This document shows, piece by piece, positions 27,784 to 37,512 of a stretch of 64,000 nt of DNA; position 1 is the stretch's first letter, and the number at the start of each line of letters is the position of its first letter. The position numbers and the translations under genes are program-made. Origin of the DNA: Photobacterium angustum (GTDB lineage: Bacteria > Pseudomonadota > Gammaproteobacteria > Enterobacterales > Vibrionaceae); the NCBI RefSeq assembly GCF_003026365.1, contig NZ_PYOM01000002.1, positions 124,001 to 188,000 on the forward strand, written 5' to 3'. The notes beneath the pieces are model-generated. The model saw only the letters and a program-made list of their open reading frames with translations, was not told the origin of the DNA and did not search any database.

Positions 27784-28653
27784 CTAATTTTTCTTTTGAT
27801 TCAAATAATGATCACGATGATATTCAAGAAACTGTTTTCCAATTTCGTGTTTGGTTGTTGTTCTAAGCTCACCTTCTATACCAATTAGCGTGAAATTATT
27901 CGAAATAGAAAAAACACCGTTATCGAACATCACATGATGATTAGGACATAAACAAAGAATATTATCTGCTATATCTGGACCACTATGTGGTTTTCCTAAT
28001 GGCTGTATATGTGCTGCTTCTGCATATAAACCAGCGAGAGTATTTATTGCAATTCCACATACTTGGCATTGATAGTTGTGCCATTGCTTCACTTTTTTCG
28101 CTATAGCTGAATCACGAATAATTCTCTGTACTATGATTTCAGTTCGTTTAGTCGAGCCATATTTTGTTGATACTTCTTGTACTTTATCTAATGCCGGCAG
28201 TACAGAATCAATCAAAATTAATTTATATCTCCATACTTTAAAGCCAGATCGCCCCTTCTCATACCAATAATCAACTACATTGTATAATCCAGCATACTCA
28301 TAACCTGTTTTTGGAGAATATGGACTTTTATGTTTATAGCTACGAGTTACTCTAACAGGTAATCCTTCTAATCTATTTTTAGCTAAAGCTAAATTAGTTC
28401 TAATTAATTGCTGATCTGCAATTTGCTTTCCCGTATTTTCATCACGACCACCAGCTCCCGTATAAATAATTTCATTACCAAAGTCTTCATCATCTTCATA
28501 ACCACCAGATAAAACTATAGAATCAGCACCTTCTTTTGAACCACCACTAATTCCAGCCTGCGTCGGAGGATGGATACCTGATTTAGCTAACGCCACTCGA
28601 TTATCAAAAATATCACCAATCAACGTTCCATCAATATGACCAAAAGTTCTCAT
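27784..28653 (-). CDS. SRA-HNH modification-dependent endonuclease
   Basis: The protein joins an N-terminal SRA/YDG domain to a C-terminal HNH nuclease, an arrangement found in bacterial enzymes that cut DNA bearing 5-methylcytosine or related bases (type IV-like restriction). I place the start at ATG 28653 (289 residues), as GGAGAG precedes it closely and SRA proteins begin at this FGHIDG segment. The in-frame ATG at 28713 would add 20 residues without a clear purpose. SRA features are GTLIGDIFDNR, GIHPPTQAGI and GAGGRDENTGKQIADQ. HNH features are CQVCG, AAHIQPL and LCPNHHVMFDNG, with a C4-type zinc knuckle. It is a lone gene on the minus strand with no methylase beside it. Confidence 0.88.
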   Translation of the reverse strand: MRTFGHIDGTLIGDIFDNRVALAKSGIHPPTQAGISGGSKEGADSIVLSGGYEDDEDFGNEIIYTGAGGRDENTGKQIADQQLIRTNLALAKNRLEGLPVRVTRSYKHKSPYSPKTGYEYAGLYNVVDYWYEKGRSGFKVWRYKLILIDSVLPALDKVQEVSTKYGSTKRTEIIVQRIIRDSAIAKKVKQWHNYQCQVCGIAINTLAGLYAEAAHIQPLGKPHSGPDIADNILCLCPNHHVMFDNGVFSISNNFTLIGIEGELRTTTKHEIGKQFLEYHRDHYLNQKKN

Positions 28654-28783
28654 AACTCTCCACGTATAAATAAGATCTCCGCATTTTTCGATCTTATTAA
28701 CCCGTACATACATGTCTAGCTATAGATACATTTAATATTAGCAGCTTCAAAAACTTTCATTTATAAAACAAAAAAGGGAACCT

Positions 28784-28811
28784 GATTTCTCAGGTCCCCT
28801 TTCGGTGTTGC
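28784..28811 (-). terminator. Terminator of the TorC/TorY cytochrome gene
   Basis: A stem with core ACCTGA/TCAGGT and flanking AAGGG/CCCTT (one mismatch) has a 4-base loop and a T-run on the minus strand, about 36 bases past the cytochrome stop. Confidence 0.85.
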
Positions 28812-28846
28812 GTTACCGCAAGCTATCTATTTTTTAGCAAGTGATT

Positions 28847-30025
28847 TTACTCAGTTGCTTGCTCTGCCGCAGTTTCTGCTGGTGCATCTTTTGCGTGAGC
28901 TTGTAGATATTTAAGTAGTACGCGCTCTTCGTTCTTATCAAGCTTGTAGTACTGTTGCATTGCTTTTAGACCATCAACCCATGCATTTGCAGTTAGGTGT
29001 TTTGGATCTGGCGTTGCGTGACACTGGTTACAGCTTGCATCTAGGATTTCTTTACCGTAACCCCAAATAGGTTTAATGCTTGCTAACATGTCACGTTGTG
29101 TCATCCACGCTGCAACTTGTACTTGCTGCCAAACTTGACCATCAGTTGCGGTTTGGGTGTTAAGTACTTTCTGTGTTTTTTGTAGTTCAGGAGCAATCGA
29201 AGCGATTTGAATTTGCTTCGCCATATCTTGAACTAGCATACCTGCTGTTGAACCTTTGATTTCCCAACCTGTTAGTTCTACTTTTAACATGTCACCGCTT
29301 TGGCCAACAACTTTCACTTCTGATGCTGGGTACAATTGACCTTGAGCATCGTCAGAAGCTGCATCTTTCACAAACAACTGCTTAGATGTTAGTGAGTAAA
29401 GTGTTGTCGCTTCAGGCGCTTTCGCTGCATTAATGCTTAATTGCTTAAACGTTGCTTGGAAATCGTTGTTGATATGTGGCAACTGGTGAGCAATACCTTT
29501 GTGACACTCGATACAGTTCATATCTTTCGCTGCAGCGCCTGTCATTGCAGCCGCAGCTGCTGGTGATTGCTTAGCATGATCCATCGCAGAGTAAGAGTGA
29601 CAGCTCTTACACGTCGCTGAATTGGTGTCTTTCATCATCTTCCAAACATTCTGTGCCATGCGTAGACGATTTTCTTCGAACTTCTTCGGTGTATCGATAT
29701 CTTTACCAATGAACTCACTGTAAATATCACCAATACCGCCCAATTTCGCTTTCATGAAAGCAATTGGGTTATTTTCAGGAATATGACAGTCACGACACTG
29801 TGCACGAACACCGTAAGCGTTCTTAAAGTGAATGCTTGTTTTATATTCGTTGTAGTTTTCCTTCATCGAGTGACAAGCAGTACAAAACTCGTTAGTAGAA
29901 GTGAATTCAATCGATTTGTGGAAAGTAAATACGCCTGCAAGTGTAATTAATACACAAACAACAGCAATTGCTAAAACGGAGTAGCGACTGCTTGGCTTAA
30001 TAAGAAAATGCCAGAGCTTCTTCAT
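28847..30025 (-). CDS. torC: Pentaheme c-type cytochrome of TorC/TorY type (NapC/NirT family)
   Basis: This membrane-anchored cytochrome passes electrons from menaquinol to a periplasmic TMAO reductase. The 392-residue protein has an N-terminal transmembrane anchor (about 15-37) and four NapC-type heme sites: CTACH 48-52, CRDCH 77-81, CKSCH 139-143 and CIECH 171-175. A separate C-terminal domain carries a fifth, CNQCH 332-336. This five-heme pattern separates TorC/TorY from four-heme NapC. I cannot tell TorC from TorY by eye. It is divergent from the reductase gene at 30602, not in the usual head-to-tail operon. A terminator follows. Confidence 0.9.
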   Translation of the reverse strand: MKKLWHFLIKPSSRYSVLAIAVVCVLITLAGVFTFHKSIEFTSTNEFCTACHSMKENYNEYKTSIHFKNAYGVRAQCRDCHIPENNPIAFMKAKLGGIGDIYSEFIGKDIDTPKKFEENRLRMAQNVWKMMKDTNSATCKSCHSYSAMDHAKQSPAAAAAMTGAAAKDMNCIECHKGIAHQLPHINNDFQATFKQLSINAAKAPEATTLYSLTSKQLFVKDAASDDAQGQLYPASEVKVVGQSGDMLKVELTGWEIKGSTAGMLVQDMAKQIQIASIAPELQKTQKVLNTQTATDGQVWQQVQVAAWMTQRDMLASIKPIWGYGKEILDASCNQCHATPDPKHLTANAWVDGLKAMQQYYKLDKNEERVLLKYLQAHAKDAPAETAAEQATE

Positions 30026-30601
30026 TGATGGTCCAAAATGAATTAAACGTCAAAGTGACGTTAAAAGAAAATGTTACGAACAAAAATAACAGTCGAATAT
30101 GAATACGGCAATGCGAGTTATTAATAAAAAAAATATTATTATTAATATAATTCATTACTTTTATTTTATGCCTAATTATTCACTCTATTTAATTAGAGCT
30201 CTAAATGGTTTTCATCTGTCAATAGACTTTTACCGTCTGTAACAGAATCAATAACCACTGAAACAAAATTAAGTTTAATAAATAAAAATCAACAACTTAA
30301 AACATTAACACTTGTCACAATTATTATTATTCCATATGATACTTTGACTTATTGATAATGATTTTCAATTAACCTTTGCTTAATGCGCTAAATATTCCAG
30401 GATTTATATCGACCATTAAACATATTAAATTTGGGTCATCTTTTTTGAAAACTTACTTTCCATTTGACCCTATAATATATTTCTCATTTCCGTGTAGCCT
30501 ATCAAGAAATATTAAAAAAATAGGCATCAATACCGAATAAATATTAGGCGCATATTTGGCGTTAATTTATTTATTGCTCGGACTGTCTTCGGAATATAAT
30601 C
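30026..30601. other. Divergent intergenic region between torC and the TMAO reductase gene
   Basis: This 576-base AT-rich gap must hold both promoters. ATATGAATAC at 30097-30106 is, on the minus strand, 8 of 10 like the E. coli TorR box CTGTTCATAT. A Fur-box-like stretch GATAATGATTTTCAATTAA is at 30354-30372. A separated pair GGGTCA/TGACCC is at 30433-30438 and 30465-30470. None of these is conclusive. No coding frame is supported. Confidence 0.4.
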
Positions 30602-33244
30602 ATGACCCTATCACGTCGAAACTTTTTAAAAGGTTCAGTAGCAACCGCAATTGCTGCAAATGGACTCACACTTTTTCCTGCAGGCAAAGTATTTGCGGCC
30701 GACACGCAAGTAATTCCTTCTGCATCTCACTATGGTCCTTTTAAAGCGGTTGTTAAAGAAGGTAAGTTAATTGGCGTTCAACCTCTGAACGACGTTGACC
30801 CATTCCCTACTGAAATGCTAACAAAAGGTATACTAAGCCGTACTTACGCTGATACTCGTATTAAATACCCTATGGTACGTAAGTCTCTGCTTGAAGATCC
30901 ATTAGGCGATCACAATCCGCATTTACGTGGTAAAGAACCCTTTGTTCGTGTTGATTGGGATACTGCCATTGCACTAACTGCATTCTGTATTGCACGTACA
31001 ATTGAAAAACATGGTAACGAAGCGGTATTCAGTTCTTCTTACGGTGGTTGGTCTCACAGTGGTTTAAACCGTCCACAAACACTACAAGGTCGTTTCTTTA
31101 ACCTTATCGGCGGTCAAAGTATCTGTGCGGGTGACTACTCAGCAGGCGCATCTGAAGTTATTCTTCCTCACGTTATTGGCGATATGGAAGTGTACTCTCC
31201 ACAAACCGCATGGAAGATCGTTGAAGATAACACAGAAGCTGTTCTATTCATTGGTTGTGATCCTTGGAAAACAAACCGTATTGAATTCCGTGTTGCGGAC
31301 CACTCAATGCAAAAGCACTGGGAAGCGTTTAAAGAGAAAGGTATTAAGTTTATCTCTATTAACCCTCAGAAAACCCAAACAGATAAAGCTCTAGACAGTG
31401 AAATGATCAATATCCGTCCTAATACGGATACTGCGCTATTTACTGCTATGTCTTACCACCTATGTAAAACCGGTAAGAACGATAAAGCTTACTTAGATAA
31501 GTACACAGTTGGTTTTGATAAGTACCTTGATTACCTAATGGGTAAAGAAGACGGTATTGAAAAAACACCTGAGTGGGCTGAAGAAATTACTGGCCTTCCT
31601 GCTGCTAAAATCGTCGAAATCGCAGAACTTTGTGTAACTAAGCGTACACAAATTGCTGCTGGTTGGGCACTACAACGTGCTGACCACGGTGAAATGATCC
31701 ACTGGTCTATTATCAACTTTGCAGCGATTGCAGGTAAAATTGGTAAACCAGGTGAAGGTGCAGGCTTTAGCTGGCACTACGGTAATGGTGGTATGCCAAC
31801 GTCTGGTAAGCGTATGCCTATCGGTCTATCTCAAGGTCGTAACCCAATTACTAAAACATGTCCGGTTGTAATGATTTCAGACATGTTGAATAACCCAGGT
31901 AAAGAATACACCCGTGATGGTGCAAACCTTAAGTTACCAAAAGCGAAATTAATTTATAACGCAGGTAACAACTTACTATCGCACCAGCAAGATACTAACG
32001 AGTTAATTGATGCACTGAACAAGAATATTGACACGATTATCTGTCAAGACCCTTGGTGGTGTGCAACAGCAAAATACTCAGATATCGTACTACCAACAAC
32101 AACGACACTAGAGCGTGACGACATCACTTCTGGCGGTACTTACAGCAACAACAAGATATATGCGATGCGTAAAGTGGTTGAGCCTGTAGGTGAAAGCCTA
32201 GATGATTACGAAATCTTCTCTCGTCTAGCCTTTATGTTTAACGTACATAAAGAGTTTACTGACGGTAAAACCATGTACCAACACATCAAAGCATCTTACG
32301 AAGCTTCTGATGCAACAGATGATTTCAAAACATTCTGGCAAAATGGTATTACGCACCTATCAACACCTGAAGATGCTAATAGCTTTGTTCGTCATGGTGA
32401 TTTCTATGCAGATCCTGAAAAGAACCCACTTCATACACCAAGTGGTAAGATCGAGCTTTACAGTGAAACACTTGCGAAGTTTAAAGCAAATGAGTGTCCA
32501 GCAATGCCGCAATGGATGCCTCCATTTGAATGGTTAGGTAACGCGAAGAAAGATCAAGTTCACGTACTAAGCCCACACCCATGGATGCGCCTACACTCAC
32601 AAATGGCGAATGCTGATGTGAACAGCTACGAGTCTGTTGATGGTCGCCAGATCGTACTTATCAACAAAGATGACGCGGCAGCACGTGGCGTGAAAGATGG
32701 CGATGTGGTTGAAGTGTACAATGAACGTGGCGCATTACTTGCGGGTGCACGTATTACTGATGAAGCAATGCCAGGTGTTATTTACATTCACGAAGGCGCA
32801 TGGCTACAGCTTGATGAAAAAGGCCGTTGTAACTCAGGCTCTATCAACATGCTTACAAGCAGTAAAACAACCAGTGGTTTAGCGCAAGCAACCAGTGCAA
32901 ATACCTGTTTGGCTTACTTCAAGAAATGTACTGATGTACTAACACCAAACAAAGCGTATGAGCCACCACAAATTGTTAAGTCTAAATACCAAGTGGATAT
33001 CTGGTCACTACAATTAGGTAAGCGCCTAAAAGCCGTTGCAGCAGAGCAAGGCCCACAGCAATCACCGGGTGAGAAACTGTTCTACGGTAGCTGTACTTTA
33101 TGTCACGCTGCACCACACCCAAGTGACTTCACTTACAAGCAGTGGAAAGGTATTACAACCTCGATGTTCCCACGTGCTGGTCTAAATGATAAAGACCGTC
33201 AACTTGTTCTTGATTTCTTGAAAAAGAATGCAAAAACTGAGTAA
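30602..33244 (+). CDS. torA: Periplasmic TMAO/S-oxide reductase (TorA/TorZ type) with a fused C-terminal heme c domain
   Basis: The 880-residue enzyme belongs to the DMSO reductase family and reduces TMAO or other N-/S-oxides with bis-MGD molybdenum. A twin-arginine signal (SRRNFLK at residues 4-10, cut near FAAD) sends it folded to the periplasm. The Mo-ligand serine is S180 in CAGDYSAGASE. The rest follows the TorA/TorZ layout to about residue 815. The last 60 residues add a monoheme domain with CTLCH at 831-835 that resembles the C-terminal domain of the neighbouring cytochrome. Typical TorA is about 820-850 residues without heme. No TorD chaperone gene is adjacent. Choice between torA and torZ is open. 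Confidence 0.9.
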   Translation: MTLSRRNFLKGSVATAIAANGLTLFPAGKVFAADTQVIPSASHYGPFKAVVKEGKLIGVQPLNDVDPFPTEMLTKGILSRTYADTRIKYPMVRKSLLEDPLGDHNPHLRGKEPFVRVDWDTAIALTAFCIARTIEKHGNEAVFSSSYGGWSHSGLNRPQTLQGRFFNLIGGQSICAGDYSAGASEVILPHVIGDMEVYSPQTAWKIVEDNTEAVLFIGCDPWKTNRIEFRVADHSMQKHWEAFKEKGIKFISINPQKTQTDKALDSEMINIRPNTDTALFTAMSYHLCKTGKNDKAYLDKYTVGFDKYLDYLMGKEDGIEKTPEWAEEITGLPAAKIVEIAELCVTKRTQIAAGWALQRADHGEMIHWSIINFAAIAGKIGKPGEGAGFSWHYGNGGMPTSGKRMPIGLSQGRNPITKTCPVVMISDMLNNPGKEYTRDGANLKLPKAKLIYNAGNNLLSHQQDTNELIDALNKNIDTIICQDPWWCATAKYSDIVLPTTTTLERDDITSGGTYSNNKIYAMRKVVEPVGESLDDYEIFSRLAFMFNVHKEFTDGKTMYQHIKASYEASDATDDFKTFWQNGITHLSTPEDANSFVRHGDFYADPEKNPLHTPSGKIELYSETLAKFKANECPAMPQWMPPFEWLGNAKKDQVHVLSPHPWMRLHSQMANADVNSYESVDGRQIVLINKDDAAARGVKDGDVVEVYNERGALLAGARITDEAMPGVIYIHEGAWLQLDEKGRCNSGSINMLTSSKTTSGLAQATSANTCLAYFKKCTDVLTPNKAYEPPQIVKSKYQVDIWSLQLGKRLKAVAAEQGPQQSPGEKLFYGSCTLCHAAPHPSDFTYKQWKGITTSMFPRAGLNDKDRQLVLDFLKKNAKTE

Positions 33245-33266
33245 TTGATAAGTTTAACTATCAATT

Positions 33267-33296
33267 AAAAACGCAGCCTTTTGGCTGCGTTTTTTA
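33267..33296 (+). terminator. Terminator of the TMAO reductase gene
   Basis: ACGCAGCC pairs with GGCTGCGT around a 4-base loop and is followed by TTTTTAT. It starts 22 bases after the stop and could also serve the convergent RND gene, as A-residues precede it. Confidence 0.92.
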
Positions 33297-33313
33297 TATC
33301 GAAAACAATTTAG

Positions 33314-36300
33314 TTAGAGCTCGAGAGCTTTTACTTTATTCTTGCGCTTTAACTTTTGCATCATTAAATACATACTAGGCACAACAAACAAGGGGTCAAC
33401 GATACCCAGTGCCATACCAGCAATAATAATGATCCCCAGCGAGCCCATCGCATTAGCTCCCGGCCCAGCTTCCCATAGCAGTGGTAATGAACCTAAAATC
33501 ATCGTTAATGATGTCATCAGTATTGGGCGAAGACGTGTTTTCGTCGCAGTGAGGATCGCTTCTCGCGGTGCTAACCCTTCTGCTTGTAATTCATTAGCAA
33601 ATTCAGTGATTAATATTCCATGTTTACAAATCAAACCAATCAAAGTCACCAGCCCTATTTGTGAATACACATTTAAGGTGAAATCACTAAAATACAGCGC
33701 CCATAGCGCCACTGATAATGTAATAGGTAGTGACAGCATGACCACTAACGCGTCGATGACACTCTCAAACTGAGCACTCAGTACCATATAGATGAAGATT
33801 AATGCTGCGATAAATACAAACAGCATTTGTTGGTTTGCATCAAGGTACTGTTTAGCTTCATCTACATAGGTATAGTCTGCGTTAGTTGGTAAAATATCTG
33901 GCAACATGCGGTTTAAGGCATCAATGCCCTCACCCATGCTGACACCATCAGCCAACCGAATAGAAAGCGAGGCAGAGGTCGCCCTGTCGTATTGTTCAAG
34001 TGAACGGGGCCCAACTTCATTTTCAATACTGATCAACGCAGACATCGGTACTAATTGCCCTTTCTTATTGGCGATCATCAACTGTTTTAATGAATTTGGC
34101 GTTAAGGTAAATAACGATTCTAGCTGCATGTGAAGTGAGTAATTCGTTCCTTGGTAGCTCATATCATTACTGAAACTCTTACCACTCATTGCCAGTTTAA
34201 GTATCTGCTGAATATTACGCAGCGGCACATCATATTGTGAAGCTAACACTCGATTAATATTGATCTTAAATTGATTGCGATCGAATTTAAGATTGCTTCG
34301 CGCATTTGAAAAAAGCGGTGATTGCTCAATTTTGTAAGTCACTTCTGTGAGCTCTTTAGCCAACTTTTGCTCATCAACACTACTACTTACATTAAGATCG
34401 ATACCGCCACTGTTACCACGGCGTCCACCACCCGTCTCTATCGCTGGAATAACACCAGTATAAACACGGTTGCCTCCTTCTTTTAATCGCGCATTGATCA
34501 TTTCACTGATTTTTTGTGCTGATAATGAGCGCTCTTCCCATGGTTTTAACGTCACGAAACCACGAATAAAGTCAGAGCTCGCCAGAATAGCAACATGATC
34601 AATATCAGGGATATGTTTTAACTGCGTATTCATATTAGCAATCATTTTTTGTTGACTAGCGTCATCGCTGCTACCTACTAATGGCTGAAATAAGAATATT
34701 TGTCCAGAATCTTCAGTAGGTAACATTTGTGATGGTGTTTGAGTAAAAGGCCAATAACTACTAGCAAAAATAATAGCCATAACTAGTAACGTCGTTTTAC
34801 GCCAATCAATAGTGGCTGACAAAACATGATGGTAAGCCTGAGCAAGTCGATCTAACTGAGCATTAATCCACGTTTCAAAACGGCCAGGCGGCTTATGATT
34901 CATCATTTTACTACACATCATCGGTGATAGTGTTAATGCCACTATACCCGATATAATCACAGTGCCCGCTAAGGTAAATGCGAACTGTTGGAATAACTGC
35001 CCTGTAATACCGTCAACCAAACCAACTGGTATGTAAACGGCAGCCAAAGTTAATGTTGTAGCAATAATGGCAAAACCAATTTGACGACAGGCAATAGCAG
35101 TGGCTTTATAGACTGACTCATGAAAACGCAACTGCCTGTGTACGTTTTCCACCACAACAATGGCATCATCAACCACCAGCCCCACAGCTAATAACATCGC
35201 GAGCAATGTCAAAGAGTTAATACTAAAGCCTGCCAGTTTAAGGATGATAAACGAGCACGATAAACAGACAGGAATGGTTACAATAGGAATAAGCGCAATA
35301 CGCAAATTACCGAGGAACAACCATATAACCCCTGCCACTAATATCACCGCTAAACCAATAGCAAGGTAAACATCATTTAGTGCTGTAATAATAAAAGTCG
35401 ATTTATCCAGTAGCACCTTGGCTTTCATGCCACTCGGCAACGTCATAGAGTCTAATAAACCATGAACTTGCTGTGATAAAACCAGAGGGTTTGCTGTTGC
35501 TGTGTATTGGGGATTCAATACAAACAGCATTGAATTTTTGGTCGAAAAATCCACCAGCGGCTTTACTTCTCGCTGGCTATTTGGGGTACCAATTGTGATA
35601 TCAGCCACTTGTTCTAATCGAATAGGCTGTTGTTGATAAGTCGCAATAATAGTGTTTTTAATATCATCGAGGCTTGAGATTGCCCCAGTAGAAATAAGCT
35701 GGTACTGACTTTCTGTCCCTGATGTTTTACCACTAATTGCCGAAATGCTGTTTACGTCATTAACTTTGTTAATAACATTATTTATTGTAAGTCCATAATA
35801 AAAAACCTTGTCAGGATTTAAAGTAATCAATACTGACTGGCTTGAACTTGGCGCAACACTCACCGCGCCTGCAGCCGGTAACTGCTCTAACTTTGGTAAT
35901 AATGTATCAATACCATACTGGTGAAATTCATATTCCGCTTGATGAGGCCCCGGCGTTAAACCAATCAGCATTGCAGGCATTCCCTGATCGTCAGACTTGG
36001 TCACTTTCGGTGAAATATCATCGGGTAACTTGTTTTCAATATTACCAATATCATTATGGATTTCGCTCACTAAGGTATCGATTTCACTATCATCCATAGT
36101 CGATGCCACATCAATAATGATATTTCCTCGCCCTTGTTTTGCAGTCGCTGATAAATGACTGATCCCTTCAGTACCAGCAATGGCATTTTGAATAGGAATT
36201 AGGACTTCAGTCATCATATTTTGTGCCGCTAATGCACTATCATGGACAGTAACTTGAATTTTTGACTGACTGATTTGTGGGGTATAGCGCCAAGGTAGTT

Positions 36301-36391
36301 TCTGACAAAAGATCAACCCAATAAATACCGGGATCAACCACAAAACAGTACATAATACCGGACGGCGTAAACACAGATCTGTTAATTTCAT
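33314..36391 (-). CDS. RND-family efflux pump inner-membrane subunit
   Basis: The 1025-residue protein has the size and layout of an AcrB-type pump driven by the proton gradient: 12 membrane segments in two halves, each followed or preceded by a large periplasmic domain. The proton-relay pair appears as LVVDDAIVVVENV in the first half, and the second half repeats the fold (QIGLVTLIGLICKHGILITEFANEL). Motifs of heavy-metal CusA-like members are not evident, so small hydrophobic or amphiphilic compounds are the likely substrates. Its ATG overlaps the adaptor stop by 4 bases, so the adaptor gene is first in the operon. No TolC-like outer-membrane gene is present, and a shared TolC is presumed. 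Confidence 0.93.
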   Translation of the reverse strand: MKLTDLCLRRPVLCTVLWLIPVFIGLIFCQKLPWRYTPQISQSKIQVTVHDSALAAQNMMTEVLIPIQNAIAGTEGISHLSATAKQGRGNIIIDVASTMDDSEIDTLVSEIHNDIGNIENKLPDDISPKVTKSDDQGMPAMLIGLTPGPHQAEYEFHQYGIDTLLPKLEQLPAAGAVSVAPSSSQSVLITLNPDKVFYYGLTINNVINKVNDVNSISAISGKTSGTESQYQLISTGAISSLDDIKNTIIATYQQQPIRLEQVADITIGTPNSQREVKPLVDFSTKNSMLFVLNPQYTATANPLVLSQQVHGLLDSMTLPSGMKAKVLLDKSTFIITALNDVYLAIGLAVILVAGVIWLFLGNLRIALIPIVTIPVCLSCSFIILKLAGFSINSLTLLAMLLAVGLVVDDAIVVVENVHRQLRFHESVYKATAIACRQIGFAIIATTLTLAAVYIPVGLVDGITGQLFQQFAFTLAGTVIISGIVALTLSPMMCSKMMNHKPPGRFETWINAQLDRLAQAYHHVLSATIDWRKTTLLVMAIIFASSYWPFTQTPSQMLPTEDSGQIFLFQPLVGSSDDASQQKMIANMNTQLKHIPDIDHVAILASSDFIRGFVTLKPWEERSLSAQKISEMINARLKEGGNRVYTGVIPAIETGGGRRGNSGGIDLNVSSSVDEQKLAKELTEVTYKIEQSPLFSNARSNLKFDRNQFKININRVLASQYDVPLRNIQQILKLAMSGKSFSNDMSYQGTNYSLHMQLESLFTLTPNSLKQLMIANKKGQLVPMSALISIENEVGPRSLEQYDRATSASLSIRLADGVSMGEGIDALNRMLPDILPTNADYTYVDEAKQYLDANQQMLFVFIAALIFIYMVLSAQFESVIDALVVMLSLPITLSVALWALYFSDFTLNVYSQIGLVTLIGLICKHGILITEFANELQAEGLAPREAILTATKTRLRPILMTSLTMILGSLPLLWEAGPGANAMGSLGIIIIAGMALGIVDPLFVVPSMYLMMQKLKRKNKVKALEL

Positions 36392-37512
36392 TTTTTATCC
36401 GCCGACTGTGAATGTAATGGTTTATGTTGTAAATGCTTAACTTTTTTCGACATTTGATCAGGTTGCTGAGCAGTCATTACTTCGACTTTTTGATCGGTGC
36501 GTAAATAGTTTTGACCATTTATAACTAATTGATCACCCACGGTTATCCCCGATAGGATCTGCACATACCCATCGTAGTATTGCCCTACTTTTACATCACG
36601 CAATCTGGCTTTATTGTTAACAACAATAAACACCTGTGCCCCTTGAATATTAGTGATTAATGAGGACGTAGGGATTGTAACTTGCTTAAGTAGTTCACGA
36701 GTATATTGGACAATTTTCACGTTTTGACCCGGTGAAAACTGCTTAGCATCAGGAAGTTGAGCCTTTAAAGTCACCAGTCCCATTGAAATATTAGGAGAAA
36801 CGTAACTCACGTTACCGTCCACATATTTTTTAGGGTTCAGTTCTGAGTAAACGGTAACATGTTGATCTAATTTATAATCATCTTTTTGAGCTGCAGGTAG
36901 TTGATATTCAATAGTAAGTTGATCAGGAGTATATAAGGTTGCAAGGGTATTACCTACGGTAACAACATCACCGACATGAAAATCGGTTTGGCTAATAACA
37001 CCGTCAAAAGGTGCTTTAACTGCCAACTCTGTGAGCTTTGATTTGTCTTGCTCTAACTGCGCTAAAGCCTGTTTATAGTCACTCTCGCTGTCATCATAAG
37101 TACTACGAGCGACTACACCTTTATTTACCAGTTCTTTTTGACGTAACCAAGTTTGCTTTTTGGCATCTAACTGAGCTTGATCTCTTGCAACTTTAGCCTT
37201 GGCTTCACTGGGATCAAACTGCACTAAAACCTGCCCTTTCTTTACTGTCTGCCCAGCCTCAAAATAAATTGCGGTGATCTGGCTGGTCTCTAACGTTTTC
37301 AATGCAACCGAATTATGACTTTTTACCATGCCATAACCCGTAACCTGATGAGTCAATGTGCGAGCTGACACTGTTTGGGTTTCTACTTGAGCGACTTTAG
37401 AAGAGTGCTTGTGCGAATGAGAACCTGATTGGCTTTCTTGCTTACAGCCAACAACCGTTAAAGCTACAACGGCGAAAACCATCAAATAAATGCATTTTTG
37501 CTTCATTATCAT
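36388..37512 (-). CDS. RND periplasmic adaptor (membrane fusion lipoprotein)
   Basis: The 374-residue protein is the HlyD/AcrA-type adaptor that couples the RND pump to an outer-membrane channel. A lipoprotein signal ends at the lipobox VVGC (C23), which anchors it to the inner membrane. A His-rich run (SHSHKHSSK) follows directly. After it come the lipoyl/barrel-sandwich half (ITAIYFEAGQTVKKGQVLVQFD), a coiled-coil hairpin of about residues 110-165 and the second lipoyl half (APFDGVISQTDFHVGDVV). The last residues are Lys/His-rich. It is the first gene of a two-gene operon. The His run could bind metal, which is speculative. Confidence 0.92.
   Translation of the reverse strand: MIMKQKCIYLMVFAVVALTVVGCKQESQSGSHSHKHSSKVAQVETQTVSARTLTHQVTGYGMVKSHNSVALKTLETSQITAIYFEAGQTVKKGQVLVQFDPSEAKAKVARDQAQLDAKKQTWLRQKELVNKGVVARSTYDDSESDYKQALAQLEQDKSKLTELAVKAPFDGVISQTDFHVGDVVTVGNTLATLYTPDQLTIEYQLPAAQKDDYKLDQHVTVYSELNPKKYVDGNVSYVSPNISMGLVTLKAQLPDAKQFSPGQNVKIVQYTRELLKQVTIPTSSLITNIQGAQVFIVVNNKARLRDVKVGQYYDGYVQILSGITVGDQLVINGQNYLRTDQKVEVMTAQQPDQMSKKVKHLQHKPLHSQSADKK

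Noticed and set aside
30097..30106. TorR-box-like decamer before torC
   Set aside because: It agrees at 8 of 10 positions with the E. coli box but is a single, AT-rich match; it is noted within the gap and not called as an operator.
30354..30372. Fur-box or FNR-box-like sequence before the TMAO reductase gene
   Set aside because: The Fur match is about 13 of 19, and the FNR half sites are spaced wrongly (nine bases rather than six between TTGA and TCAA).
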